64,000 nucleotides of DNA from assembly GCF_002443255.2 (NCBI RefSeq), contig NW_019211454.1:61032894-61096893 (forward strand), read 5' to 3'. A program made the position numbers and the translations under genes. The stretch's first letter is position 1. Each line of letters starts with the position of its first letter. A model generated the notes under the pieces. It saw only the letters and a list, made by a program, of their open reading frames with translations. It was not told the origin of the DNA and did no database searches. The DNA comes from Varroa destructor. Lineage: Eukaryota; Arthropoda; Arachnida; Mesostigmata; Varroidae. Shown piece after piece: positions 24,301 through 36,695 of the stretch.

Positions 24301-27300
24301 CTCTCGATTCATTTACGCTTTCGAGGGAAGTTCATATTTGATGTCACGTTGCGCCGCCGCTGCCAGCGCTCTGGAGACAAAAATGCTCCTGTTGCTGGCA
24401 GATTTTTTGCTGTTTCACGACGACGACGACGACGCTGAAGTCGATCCGTTTACTAAAATGATGAAGTAGTAAAATTAATAGTTTAATGACGGTTGACGTT
24501 ATCGTGGTTCTGTCTGTTTCTCCTACTATCAAGCTCTTCCGGCTTGTCGCAGTGGCCAATCGCCTGCCCTCCAGTTGCTCAGTCAGCCCGTTGAGCGTAT
24601 TTTACCTAAACGAGCGCACTGACTTCCGTAAAAGATTGGAAGCAACTCCTATGATCATCGCTAACTTGGCACGTTCAGTCATTGGTCAGCATCAACGAGC
24701 GCTCGCGTAGTCTGAGCCCACAACTTAAGGATGCGATTTCAAGGATTAACTATAATAACTATGGTGGGGTCGCTAAATGAATTGGTATATGGGCGCAGTT
24801 GTTTAGGTGCAAGGCACCGTTGCCTGTTTCAGTTATGACTATCAGCACCCTGCCCAATGGACGCTCTACATGTCAGATGTGAAGAGCGTACGTTAGAAGT
24901 CAGTCATAGTAATACAGAAGTAGAAAAAAAAAAACTTTAAGTCAACATACAAAGCCAAGCGTTAACTTTGGTGTGCTACGAAGCGCTACTATTTGTATTA
25001 ATAGTACTCCGCCGTAACGAAATAACGAAGCGTTGCTCCATACTATCAAATAACGAACCAGAATATGCGCCACATTCAGCCTTCGACAACGCTGACTTGG
25101 AAACCTTCCGGCGTGTGATTGATTTCATGTGATGATGTTTTTCCCGCCAGCGCTATTGATTGTATACTAATTTACTATTTTTATGACTGTCCTGTATTCC
25201 CTATAGTCAGAGGTTTTTCTCTTGTTACTATACGCCGATGTTTGTCTCGATTAGGCACGTAGTAAGAACAGTGGTAGGAAGCCCTATGTCGAATAGCAGA
25301 ATCTGTCGAAGGAACGATACTTGATAATAATGCTTGTAAAATTCAGTACTGCCTGTAGCAGCTTTTGACATGCAAGCCCAGCAGAATACAGCAGACCAGC
25401 ATACTAGGTGAGTGACGAACGAAGATCCTGAAAGTCTTTTAATTAAATTAGCCTTCCTCAAGCCGTCATCGTTAGTGTTCGCTTTTAAAAACCACACCAT
25501 TTCGACTCCTTGAGTCTTCCTTTAGCTATGCTTCGTTAAATGAATTCATAGTAGAATAGAGCCCCATATCTATTTTAAAACACCCTAAACCACTTGGCCA
25601 AAGAAAGTATTCGCTTAGTAATTGGCAGCGCGCGTCTGTTTGTCGCTTCTGGTATTATACTATTATTACTGTTTCACTAATTTTTCTCTCGTCTGTGTGT
25701 GTCTTTGTTTATGTGTGACGTGTGTTTATTTCAATACTTCTATTTAACGTCAACATCGGTAAAATTAACTCTGGAAACCAGAGCTGCTAAACCGGTTCAA
25801 GGAAGCGTGAAAGTCAATCGCAATTATACATAATTATACTTGCACTGTCAATATGGAATTAAATAGGCACTAATTCAACAAAACAGTTGTTAGCAAACAT
25901 TTCCGACAACCACCGAGGCAACAACTATATCGCCATGACGATATCGAAGCTTCGAGCCTATTTCATCGTATCTGCTTGGTCCATTGCTATAGCCTGGCCA
26001 CGGCTTTCCATCATAAGTAGTCGTGGATCGTTCGCGAGTCCTATTTCAATGCTCCACTGACGGGGCCTGCATTGTGCACTCGACTAGAGCGCGTCTGCGT
26101 GCCAGCGCGTCTACGGACACCCCGTTAATTCCCTCCCGCAAAAGCTTGTCTCGCTTTATCGGTAAAAGCGGCGTGTCGCACTTTATATTAGGTAGTATCG
26201 ACGGCCGCTAGCAACAGCGTGAATTGAGCATAAATTAAATCTTTAAAATTTTCGATGGTCGTTAAAGATTTGTTGGACAACAGGCCTCGATACTTCGTCG
26301 CTGCAGATCGCTGGCTAAGGCTGTTATGTATTATCGGCCTCGCCGTTGTTACGACTATTGTAATCACTACTAGCCCAACGACTACTGATGAGCCCTCATA
26401 CGAAAAGCAGCACATCGTCGTTGCCAAACGTTTTTTTTTACGGACGCTCATAAAATGTCAGCTATGGCATCCCGGTTGATTTCATACGCCCGAAAGGTGT
26501 AGCTCGCTATGGGCTGGATGGTCGTGATTGTAACTGGCAATAACAATGATTGTAATTACTCATAATATTTAACCATAGGGAATCTCCAGCGCCTCGTATC
26601 TTGACCCGGTTAAAGCGAACGAATCAAAACAAGGTGTTACATATATATATGGTTCATTTGTTATTAATCGTTTTATTGTTACTATCGCTATTAACGTGTT
26701 GATTGTTCTGTTATTTTTTACCATTTTCTTTATACTTAACTCACTAACGCTACTAATGTGTCGCAAGCGGCATCTGACCTGGCCATTGCTACCCCAAGTT
26801 TTTCCCAGTCGCGCTAAATGAAGACTCGAAACGGAACGTCCACGAAAAGGGGTGCTTATACAGTTACTTTAACTCCTAGCTTGAATTAGCGCCCTAATCT
26901 ACCTGTTAGGATCAAGCCGTATAGCGTTATCGAAAGGCACCGAGGTGCAAATTGCATCGTATGTGTGCAGTTATTGCAGGCAGGCATTTGTCACTTTGTT
27001 TATTTCGCCCGTTCTCTGTTCTGCATGAGCCTGCTAAGCAGTACTAATAGCAGCAAAAACCCTCTTCAGCTGTTTCACATTTTGAGCCTGAATTTGGCGC
27101 CTTTCCGTTGGGACAACGACCAGCTTTGCCAGCTCCTATTGTACGTTAGAGCAGCGCTTCAATGATCCCCTTTATTACGCTGCCAGCATGACATTGTATG
27201 TCGAATCTGACAGCAATGACGGGAGTCTGAGCAAAAAACAGCCTAAGAAGCGACATATAATCCATCCTTCAGTTTTCTTCTACCGTATACAGGTATAAGC

Positions 27301-27440
27301 TAGCTAGACAGCGGCGAGAGCGTCTGAACGAAGTGGTCGAGTCCTTCCGTCGTACAATCAACGTCCGTCCGTATGTATACGCCACGGCAGAGAAAAGTAC
27401 GTTTCCTTCAAACCGAGCACTATCGGCGCTTTCTCTGGAT

Positions 27441-27443
<3 letters not shown>
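21391..27443. other. Unassigned stretch
   Basis: No supported gene. 22.1-23.7 kb has several ORFs of 80-115 codons in competing frames and a B-box-like GGTTCGACGCC near 23182, without a foldable tRNA. An (ACG)6 tract lies at 24417-24434. The rest is closed in all frames. Confidence 0.4.
24417..24434. repeat. (ACG)6 trinucleotide repeat
   Basis: Six perfect ACG units inside triplet-rich DNA. Confidence 0.9.

Positions 27444-27488
<45 letters not shown>
27444..27488. repeat. (CT)22 microsatellite
   Basis: About 22 CT copies, read as GA on the minus strand. GAGA-type factors bind such tracts, so a chromatin role is possible, though a neutral microsatellite is the simpler view. Confidence 0.96.
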
Positions 27489-27492
<4 letters not shown>

Positions 27493-27887
27493 TTTCTCTC
27501 GCCTCTTTCGTGTTCTCCTCTCACGCCGCTATGACCGCTGCCTCAGCCGACTTCACTGGTCGCACTGCAAAAGTGCGCGCACGTCCGTTAGATTGTTTTT
27601 ATCTTTCAGTGTTCCTGTACGTCTCTACAACAACGCACGTTTGTGCTTACATACAACGCCAGCTAGTCAAATTATAGCACTGTTATATCTAAGAAACGAC
27701 GCGATATACACATGCAGACGCGCACGGAGCACGGCGCTGAATGACACGGAGAGGGGCCGCTGAATTAAGAAAAAACACCCGTAGACGCCTCATAGCGTTC
27801 ATTTAGGTACGAACGTACACGCACGCGCACTCACACACGCAGAGGGTAGTAGTTATGGCCGCAGCACTTCAGTTCCACCTTACGATA

Positions 27888-27929
27888 TCATCATCATCAT
27901 GGCGGCGGTGGTAGCAGCAGCAACAGCAG
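27888..27929. repeat. Compound trinucleotide tract (ATC/GGC/AGC/AAC)
   Basis: Four ATC units pass directly into GGCGGCGGTGG and then AGCAGCAGCAACAGCAG. The mixture of units suggests a decayed triplet repeat. Confidence 0.85.
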
Positions 27930-29259
27930 TTACCGTAGCACGTCACGCTGCATATATACGTGAACGTATCGTGTTGTGTCATGGAGCACAAGCGACGTAC
28001 AACAATCAGAGTACTCACTATTACTAGTGCCACTTCTCGTACAACTGCAAGAGCTTTTACTACCATGCTGCTTATTATCGTCGGTGTTAGCGTAATTGTC
28101 GTCTCCGCCGACGTCGCCATACGAACAATTCGAGTCTGTCCATTTTGTCAACAACCTCTGGCCATCCCAGAGTAGCTTGTCGCTACCGTAAGCAACGAAG
28201 GCGATGGACGACGCGTAAATTGTGCCCGTTTTTCACCGCTCACATGCTCTCATGTATGTGCATGTGTATGCTGTCATTCATTATTTTATACGATTACTAC
28301 AAGCGCCGCGGTGGACATCGATGCGTAAAAGTGGCACGCAGTAACTTTTCAATTTAAACTGTACGCGAAAGAGGAGGATAAAAAGCGCAGAATGCAAAAA
28401 AAATGTTTAGATCGGTACGGAAAAGGTAGAGAAGAGTATAGCATATATACACAAAAAGACCACTAAAAAAATAGGGGAAAAACGAGCTAGGTGTACGTCC
28501 CTGTTGAAGTATGTATATATGATAACCGTACTGGATACAGAAGGTAACGCAGTTTTTCGTAGCACCGTTTGCAGGGTTGAATGTTCTTTTGGGAAAGAAA
28601 AGAAACTGAGTATTAGGTGCCTCTACAACTATTGATATATAAGGCGAACGTAGCAGTATTACGCAGCATCAAGTTAAAAAACTTACATTGCACGTTTGTA
28701 GCGAAGGAAAGGTACCGGCTGCTGGTCATTAAACCAAGAAAAAGTGGAAGCTTACCTATGTGAGAGGATTTGAAGGGGCGAAGACTAATATCTAAACTAA
28801 CTCTTAGAAAGGGTAAATGCCACTGACACAAGCCATATCGATTTATCGCTTGGGGAGACTGGGAGATAAAGAAGTCACGCAAACAAGATATCCGTTATGT
28901 AAGGGCAATTATCGCATGATCTTTCACAGCTATGTCTGCAGGGCCTCGAAAACGGTCGCAATATTTTACAAGTTAAAAGTCATAGGTGGGGTGGGTCGGT
29001 CGGTCAGTGTCTACTACTACTATAACTTAGTCAACGACCAGTTTCGCAGGTTATTTTCGAAATAAGCAGTATGATCCGGATTACTAAGATATAATCGGGT
29101 TATTTTTAGGTTTTCATCGCATAATATATTGTGCGGCTGAAACCTTCGATCCACTATCCCTTTAGCCGCCACTGTAAATAACTGTAATATAAATGCACGA
29201 GATCTTCGCAGGGGTCCGTCTTGTTGCATTTGAATTCGTCAAAAAGACAAAGACCGATC

Positions 29260-29315
29260 TTACATTTATTTGTACTTTTACATTTATTATACATCTTATA
29301 TATCTTACATTTATT
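29260..29315. repeat. Three imperfect copies of TTACATTTAT
   Basis: The decamer starts at 29260, about 29278 and 29305, separated by AT-rich spacers. It is a short local duplication. Confidence 0.6.
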
Positions 29316-30411
29316 TATATGTTTATTTCAATTAATGTTACTGAACTGACGAAGACCTACATTCTTCCATTGTGTAGAGGCGAATTCCTCTCTCACTACT
29401 TGCAAAATGTGTTCTTATTTGACGGCCATTGCTGCATGTACCTGTCCTCTAACAAGAGTCGACTTCTCAATATTTGTAACTGTGCGAGGGACACAATAGT
29501 TCAGCAGTCTGCATTGGCACTCGAATAGTACTTGTAGCTTTCTTTATTTGTCCGCTGATGTATCAACATGCCGCCCGTCGTCCCTCATTTGCGTTCTTGT
29601 ACCTGCCCGTGCGCCAGCGCGATCGTTTCGATCATTTGCCAACTTCCCTAGCAATGTTATTGTCGGATTCGATTTTTATGCGACCGCGAATTTCTAGGAC
29701 CCGTCAACTCTTTATCTACAGTCCCGTTTGAGAGTCAGCGTTTAGGTATTCTACTACAGAATGCAATGCAAAATATCCTTTATTTAAGAAATCGGCTATT
29801 CGGTCTGATGTGTACTTGCCCGCGTAGGGACCAAACCCAGCAAACGTAAGGGACATGGACACCGATTTCTATTCCCCTGCAGCGGCCTAACAGTAGAAGG
29901 TATCCTAGCTGTGTTCCATATCTTACCAGTGCTACTGTACCAACCGACCCACCTATCCGCAAGGAGAACGTTAATGGCGACGTTAGTAGTGGCCTCCACC
30001 CTATAAGCTGGCCGTTTTTGGCTACAACCGAACGTCGGAGCAAAGGATGGACGCTGAATGAACTACCGCTACCAGTCGCCTCGACCAGCATAAGTGTTAT
30101 CGAATCTTCGTTGTTGTGTAGCTAACTGCTGCTGGCCAGTAGTAAATACATCTATCTCTTTCTATATGTATATGTAGGCTGCAATGGTCATGACGACTGA
30201 CTACAATTGCTACTGCAACGATCAACAGCAGTGCTATACAGCTCAGCTAGCATAGCATCGTAGTACTACTGTTACCAACGAGCCAGAAGTGTGCACTTGA
30301 AGGCGCACCGCGTGAGTACAAGCCATAACAGCCATATCGGTGGCAGTTGCTGGGGGAGAGAGTGCGCCGTCGACCACCTCACGAAGCTCTCACCAGGCTT
30401 CGTCGTCCGGA

Positions 30412-30468
30412 CCAATCAGCGAGCCGCTGACAGGTGACGTCACCGCACCTCGTTCACGAAGAGGCGGG
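30412..30468 (+). promoter_or_regulatory. CCAAT box, CRE and GC box cluster (candidate promoter)
   Basis: Three classical proximal elements occur within 57 bases: CCAAT at 30412-30416 in the context ACCAATCAGCG (the NF-Y type), TGACGTCA at 30435-30442 within a 12-base palindrome, and GGCGGG at 30463-30468. A CAGGTG E-box overlaps the CRE. The surroundings are GC- and CpG-rich. TCAGT initiator-like sequences follow at 30591 and 30795. The + direction is chosen because a leader-like region with a strong donor follows. The elements themselves are nearly symmetric, so a bidirectional promoter is possible. Confidence 0.5.
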
Positions 30469-30590
30469 ACTAGCGAGCCTCCGGCTTGGTGGAACCGTGG
30501 CCGGACGGTAGGCCGTCGGCAGTGCACGTCTTCTGCCTAGTCTAGTGTGACCGAATGTCGCTCCTCAGGTGGCCAGTTAACTCCGGAACG

Positions 30591-31595
30591 TCAGTCTACG
30601 GTGCCCATACTGCAGCGTCCGTAGCAGCAGCGTCACGATTGCTAAGAGTGCTCTATACGGCCCAGACCTATGCACGGCTGCCATCACCGCCAGCACAACC
30701 AAACCCATTAGACCGCAAACAGCCAGCACAATACTGTGCCGACGCACAGCACCGTCATCGTAGGACAGCCAGGCGCCTGCTTTAGCAGTGACAGTCAGTG
30801 AGTTCGCTGGTGGAGGCATAGTGGCAGCAGGTTGTTCCTAGGGGAGGTACTACTACTAACGACAACAATATAGTACAAGGTAGCGCGATTTAGGAGCATC
30901 ACTGTATACTGCGCCTGATATCGCGAGACAACCGAGCACTATCTACGCTTGGTCCTCCAATGCGAACAGTACGCCAGTACTAGATTGCGAGTTCATCGAT
31001 GGCTCCGCTTGCCAGCGGAGGCAACGAAGCGCGCGGTGTGTCCAGTTACAAAGTACTACAGTGGGTCCTATGAATGCCAGAGTGAATGTCTAGAGCGGCT
31101 AATCGGGAGGAATTGAAATCGCTTGGAGTCTCGGTTAAGATAAAAGCAAGAGCAGTGAACTACAAAGCGACGACGCGGAGACTTTGCGCAGCGTGAATGT
31201 TCGAGGAGGACGAAGGGCGAAACAGGCCGTGTACAGTGGAGCAACGTGTACGTGTGCAAACGCTGAACGAAGGAGAACGGAGTCCTTGACTGCGTTTTCT
31301 TTTCCTGTTTTTCCTTTGTTTTCTTAGTTTTTGGTGACAGTTTTCAAGTGACCTCTGCTAGAGATTATAGTATCGACGGAACAAAATGCGCCAATAGGCA
31401 CTGAACCTACTTATACGGATACAAACGACCAACTCAAAATCATCATATATATCTACTGTGAATGTGTGTGCGTGCATTTACGTCGAGTGTTTGTGCAGGT
31501 CGTGCGTTTTTCTAAAAACGTACGTTCTACCTAGATCGCCTAAACGTCGTGGTTTATCGTGGATAGGACGACGCAAACGCGACGCTGTTCCCCAG
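30591..31595 (+). other. Candidate 5' untranslated leader with GTAAGT donor
   Basis: The segment runs from the first TCAGT initiator-like motif to CCCCAG|GTAAGTTTT, a near-perfect donor at 31596. All frames have stops, so it would be untranslated. A short upstream ORF (ATG CGC CAA TAG, 31386-31397) fits a leader. A very strong pyrimidine tract ending in TTCTTAG at 31321-31327 suggests the last 268 bases (31328-31595) may be a separate exon. The start is uncertain by some hundreds of bases, and transcription itself is inferred. Confidence 0.35.
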
Positions 31596-31842
31596 GTAAG
31601 TTTTCTATGGGCACATCCATATTGGATTGTCGTATGGACAGATACATACCCTCTACTTACCAAAGTTTAAAGATGTTATAGCAGTCTCTGCTTATACTAT
31701 GATTGTTTTATCGGTAATAACTGATGCCACCGCCAAGTCTTTTCGCAATTATTAAGCTAGGCCATGGCTCAACTGTTGTTAATGTTGCTGGCTGATGCGT
31801 GAGTAGGTGCGTTTCACTAGCCAAATGGAGAGAGGGTTGTAA

Positions 31843-31852
31843 GGGGGGGGGG
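31843..31852. repeat. Poly-G run (10)
   Basis: G homopolymer within a purine-rich stretch. Confidence 0.9.
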
Positions 31853-32584
31853 AGGGGCTCGAGCTATCAAGGCCCGGTATCCAAGCCCTAGAGCCCCCTA
31901 TCTGACTTCGACAACGGTTGTTGTTACTTCTGCAAAACTTCACTCGACGTGCGACTGTCAACGGGAACGGATATGATCGAGTTGAGCGTTGATGTTATTG
32001 ATGCCGTTTTGAAGGACGCTTTGTTGACAAACGCGGTGCTGATCGTTTATATGTGAACGCCGATATAATATCGCCTCACAGCTCAAAGATGAACAAGGAT
32101 GTTCTGACAATATGGACATTTTAGATTTCATCTCATCCTCCTTTTCCTACTTCAAATCTAACCTGCTTGAATACCTGGAGCTATCTATGATTTTCATGCA
32201 TATCTGTAGCGTCTTTAATTTATCTAACAAAGTTAAATGAGCATAGTGACCCTTAGGGCATTGGTGACATTATATGAATGAGTGACTAATTGTGAACGTT
32301 GGACGTTGTGTATAGGTTGAATCAATCAGAAGTCGAAAGTGTGCACCTTAAAAGGATACAATTTAATAAGATCTTCATCGTCATTTGGACAACTTCAGAT
32401 ATCGCCGCTTGCTTTGTGGGCTATTATTGTTAGGCAATTTATCGCATGCTCACACAACGGATTTCTTCTAAATAAGCAATCGGCGTGTCAACGGTAGGAT
32501 GTGAGTTTCCGAAGAAATATATAATCCTGAAGTAATCTACAAAAAGATCGAACGCCACATAGATTTATGAGCACATACACTTAT

Positions 32585-32610
32585 ACACACAGACACACAC
32601 ACACACATAC
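32585..32610. repeat. Interrupted (CA)n repeat
   Basis: ACACAC runs are interrupted by a single G and end in ACATACACC. Confidence 0.85.
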
Positions 32611-35600
32611 ACCCTTTGAAGTCCGGAAAGAAGTCGGTATTCATATATTTCTAAGGTTATGCAAATAGTTCACAACGGTGCTTTAGAAATAAGTTAGAAA
32701 TAGTGGAAAAGTTTTCTTCAGCTCTTTGTATTTATCGAAAAGATTGATCTCTTTGAATGATTTTTAGCTCGGTCACTGGATTAATGCGTTTTTATTGATT
32801 TTATTCGTACCATGGATGTTTGTTTCAACTTGTTTGGCAAGCTAGATTGGTTGAGTTATCTACGAAAGTCCTAGTCTTACCAAAAAAACATTCAATAACT
32901 TGTTATGACTGGCCAAGGCTTGAAATTATAGATCGATGCTTACTCATATACCTATTATTCGTGGCTTTTATGAATACCTAAGTACTCTTCCTATGTTCTT
33001 CAGGAGATCTTTCAGTATGTCTTCTTTGCCATCGCTCGAGGAAGTGATTTTATCGTCACAACTGTGTGCGGATCCAAAGGCCGGACAACATATATTTCAT
33101 GTAGTGCTTATCGACCCTTTTATCTCCCTCATAGAACATCAAGAACTCGGTCGACAAAATCGTTCTAGTAAAAACAGTTCTAAACGCCGTTACCAGTAAT
33201 GTCTGCTAGCATTACCGATTTTGACGTTGAAGGACCTTGTGAAGACGTCATTCTATTTACGCCGTAGCTAAATGACTTTGTCTATGATGCAGTAATTAAG
33301 TTCTTTTCAAGCCCTGTTTCTTATGTATGGCATAGATCAGTAGCATTAGTTGTTAGGCAGAGTGTACAATACGGTAGATGTCTGTATCCGAAGGCCAGCA
33401 TAAACTCACAGAAACCCTCACTGAACAAAGCACTCATTCTCCGATCGTTAACTGCCTACCTGTGCATATATATCAGCCGCTCCCAAGATTTCTTTCGAAG
33501 ACTCTGTGGTGGTATTGAGTTGGACGTTCGACCTTGTATGTCAGTGCTCATGCCTCTTTTTCCCCAGGATGGAACAAGTCAATTTTTAAAGGTTACCTTC
33601 TACTTAGCTATCCAGCGTGGTTGGGAATCGTTTTTCAACGGTAGGCAAATATAAATCAGTCCAGCAGTTACCATGTCATTTTAAAGGCGGCAAATAAGAG
33701 GGCTAAGTTTGCGTTGTCAACTGTTAACCCGCCAGCCCGAGAGTCGTCTGTGGCTGTGCCTAGAGCAGACCATCGTCTAAATCGATGGGCGCAATGAAGC
33801 ATTCAAATTAGCACTTACTATTGCTGTTGCTACGACGTTCGGTACTGTTGTTTAGCAGTTAGGTCCCCTGAGCCAAGTGTCCAGGAAGACTATTAAATTT
33901 TGCTGCCATCGAATTTTAAAGTCCATGTTTGGGCAAATGATGGGGAAATTAATAGATAGAATGGTCGGCAAAACAGAGAAGAGAACGCGCCGATACGAAC
34001 TTGCGGCAGTAGCCGCAGCAGCTGCAGCAACTAGAACAAATTACCGTGTCTGTGGTCATCTTTTTATTGTCACAATAGCTCTTCTAGCTCGGCCATCGGT
34101 ATTTGATTGCTGTGGTTTGTTTCCGTTCTTGTTGCTACTGATGACGAGGTCTGGGGCCTGAATGAGCTCAACAGGTACCCTGTCGGCAGTGACAACGACA
34201 TGGCGCCTCCGACACACAACACAGGGACGCCGAAAAACAACAAGAGCGTCATCGGCAACGAGGGAATTTATAAGTTGACTTTGTATTGTCATGTACCAAC
34301 TACCGAAGCGCTGTTCGTCGAAATTTCTAATCAATCAATATAACTCGAACTTGCCTTTAAGATGTTGCCATACCTGCCCAGTCGCTATACTATCCGATCT
34401 CATCATAAATCGCCTCCGTCGAATAGCAAACTACACAAAACAAACGAACGTTCATGGGTTCGGGACACAGCACAGTGTTACGCTAAGCCAATCAGTTGTA
34501 GGACGGAACGCGTTTCGGTTCAGAGATACAAGCGTCGAGGAGACAGTTTCTTACAGCATAAATAAATGCCCCTTATGATTGTAGGCTTGACAATTGTATC
34601 GCGACAACAGAAGCTGCACTTACTTCTAAATGCCAAAAATGGTAATAATACAGCATTCGTTTCAAAGCTGTTTGACACCGTAGGTAAACCTGCCTGTATT
34701 GGTCATGATAGTATTGATCTGGCCGGTAGTTTGTGGGCAGACAATCGACAAAAGAGGCAACAAATAAACCCACTTTCGTTACATGTAACGGGAACTAGGG
34801 TGTAAACTATTGCAAGCAAGAAATGCAATACAACCACACTAAACGTCGAGATCCACGCCTCATAGAAGAATCGTATGGTACCGCATGTGGAGATATCAGC
34901 GAGGGTGCGATGGTTAAACAGTATACGTATCACTTCATTGCTTGAGTCTGGCATTTACCGGTTGATATTGGCCCGTCCCTATACACCGTCACAAGGCTCT
35001 TACATAGGAAATCAAGCCTTCATTGGGACAATGTAAATACCCTTAGTCTGTCGTTTTTATGGGTTTTAGTTATGGCTGTAATAACGCGACCCCGACTCTA
35101 AGAAGAGCAAATTGTAGCTGATATGATACGTGAAAGAACTATTATTGCCCAGAAAGACATAGACCACCACTGCGCGATTGCCCTCACACTGGGTATGGCG
35201 CAACGCGCCATACGCTGTTAGCATATACATGATCGCTATTTTCATTATTATTATTATTATAACCAACGATATTAAAGGAGGCAATGGTGCAGAATCGGAC
35301 TCAGTCAAAACAAAAAGTCAAAACCCTAATAGTAGCTTTTTATACCCTAATAAAATAATTAAATTTAAATGGCGTAGTAACTCCCGCAGGTTGCTTAGAA
35401 CGAATAAGGATTTGAGCTTGGTCCACTAGGATTAGGCCTTAATCATTCGAGGAAACTTTAATCCTCTTAAATGTTTTGAGTCGATGCGAAGGCCCAAACT
35501 GCTTTGTCTACAGCGGTAGGCAAGTCACTGCGTTACCGTTACTCTACGTATCATCCCCCATAAATTATTATTCAATATTCGACAAATTACATAACTTTTC

Positions 35601-36000
35601 GGTCTCTATAGAATTAGGTATTGGTCTGTATGCATATGTGAAACTTATACCAGGTCTCGGCGTTTTCCCTTTTCGAAGCGTTCACTCACAGTATCTCTAC
35701 TGGATCTCTATGACGTACTCAACGCTTAGAACAGAGATTAATAATTTTTTTTATTTCGTGCACATGAGAGAATATACGCAGATACTTCAATCGTATCATC
35801 GTGTGCAGCATGTAAAGGAAACGCTTTTTGCAGTCTTTGCAAGGTTCAATTACGAAGCAAATATTAAACCCATTGGGCGATTAGCGGTGGTGGCGGTAAT
35901 ATAAACAACAGCACACGCGTTGACAATAATCACCGACAATGTATTTGTCTGTCAACACTTTATATTTACTGCTGCTGCTATCAGCTGACCCTGGCCATGA

Positions 36001-36513
36001 CAGTTTCCTTTTTCCTCCTCCCTTGGGGGGCTCAAATGCCCCTCGTTACCCCACTCCGGCGCTTCCCTCCATCCTGCTTCCAGTTTCAGTTGCTACTGGG
36101 TCTGCCAATGCATTAGCCGTCATTTGGCAGCCCCCGTAATTCGGCGTGCGTTACCTTTCGGCCGCCATTTCTCCGGTTACGCTCGCTAACAGCAGCAATA
36201 GGCCAGGCCTAGTCGCCTGAAAATGCCGACTACCGATCGTCGTATGGTCATCCTCACCATCGTACTGATCCGTACCATTACGGGTAGAGCCTGACTAGGA
36301 CACGACTATTACCTTTGCCGATATTGCCATTGCTGTGGAGTAGCCGCTAGCGAGTGATCGCCGGTGGCTCTCTTCCTCCGTCCACCAACGGCGTCTGGCC
36401 CCCGCCCATTGTACCCCCCCCCCCCCCCGCGCGCTGACGCCACGCGGTGCGGCGCAGTGCAACGCGTCCCTGCGGCGAGGCATCGTCATCTACTCGTTAG
36501 AGCAGTTATAACA
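36001..36513 (+). promoter_or_regulatory. GC-rich leader or alternative promoter region before the candidate start codon
   Basis: The sequence is GC- and pyrimidine-rich. It includes GGCCGCCATTT at 36160-36170, a YY1/Pho-like motif, and a C15 run at 36414-36428. A moderate acceptor (CTACTCGTTAG) ends at 36500, 13 bases before the ATG at 36514, so a spliced leader could join here. It could equally be a second promoter. Confidence 0.3.
36414..36428. repeat. Poly-C run (15)
   Basis: C homopolymer in a GC-rich region. The length may be wrong in the assembly, but it lies upstream of the candidate start codon. Confidence 0.95.
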
Positions 36514-36695
36514 ATGGCACTGCTTCCGATGCTGTTGTCTTCCCAGTTACTGTGTTACGTTGACGGTACCAGGGTATTACGGCACCAACGGTCGCCTCGG
36601 TATCAACGGCTGGCAACTACGACTTCTCATAATGCAGCAAGTACTGCTAAAACGACTACTGATGTCGATCATGTAGAACTGCTGTTGTTATCAAG
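36514..36695 (+). CDS. Candidate first coding exon of the 57-kb gene
   Basis: ATG sits in a good context (ACAATGG) and is the first ATG in a frame open since 36364. It gives 60 codons and two extra bases, then AAG|GTAGGT, a good donor at 36696. Those two bases (AG) plus the first base of the exon at 57066 (G) form AGG, Arg, so the phases agree; by chance they would agree one time in three. The peptide starts with a short hydrophobic segment (MALLPMLLSSQLL), then is basic and Ser/Thr-rich, and ends in Asp-His-Val-Glu followed by a Leu run. The start might act as a weak signal or anchor sequence. I recognise no family. The intron to the next exon would be about 20 kb, and missed exons in between are possible. 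It could instead be a chance ORF in GC-rich DNA. Confidence 0.35.

Larger units (their letters stand above)
27489..30399. other. Unassigned stretch upstream of the candidate promoter
   Basis: It contains the triplet tract at 27888 and an AT-rich segment at 29260-29315 where TTACATTTAT occurs three times. A minus-strand ORF of 103 codons (29780-30091) lies close to the promoter-like cluster, but nothing identifies it. Confidence 0.4.
31596..36000. other. Intron-like stretch after the leader
   Basis: It has a poly-G run at 31843-31852 and a CA repeat at 32585-32610. An ORF of 142 codons at 35476-35904 on the + strand begins without ATG and shows no domain. I see no supported exon. Confidence 0.35.

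Noticed and set aside
31458..31670. ORF crossing the 31596 donor
   Set aside because: It opens at GTG rather than ATG; the nearby ATG at 31462 is in another frame and stops soon, so the region is better read as leader.
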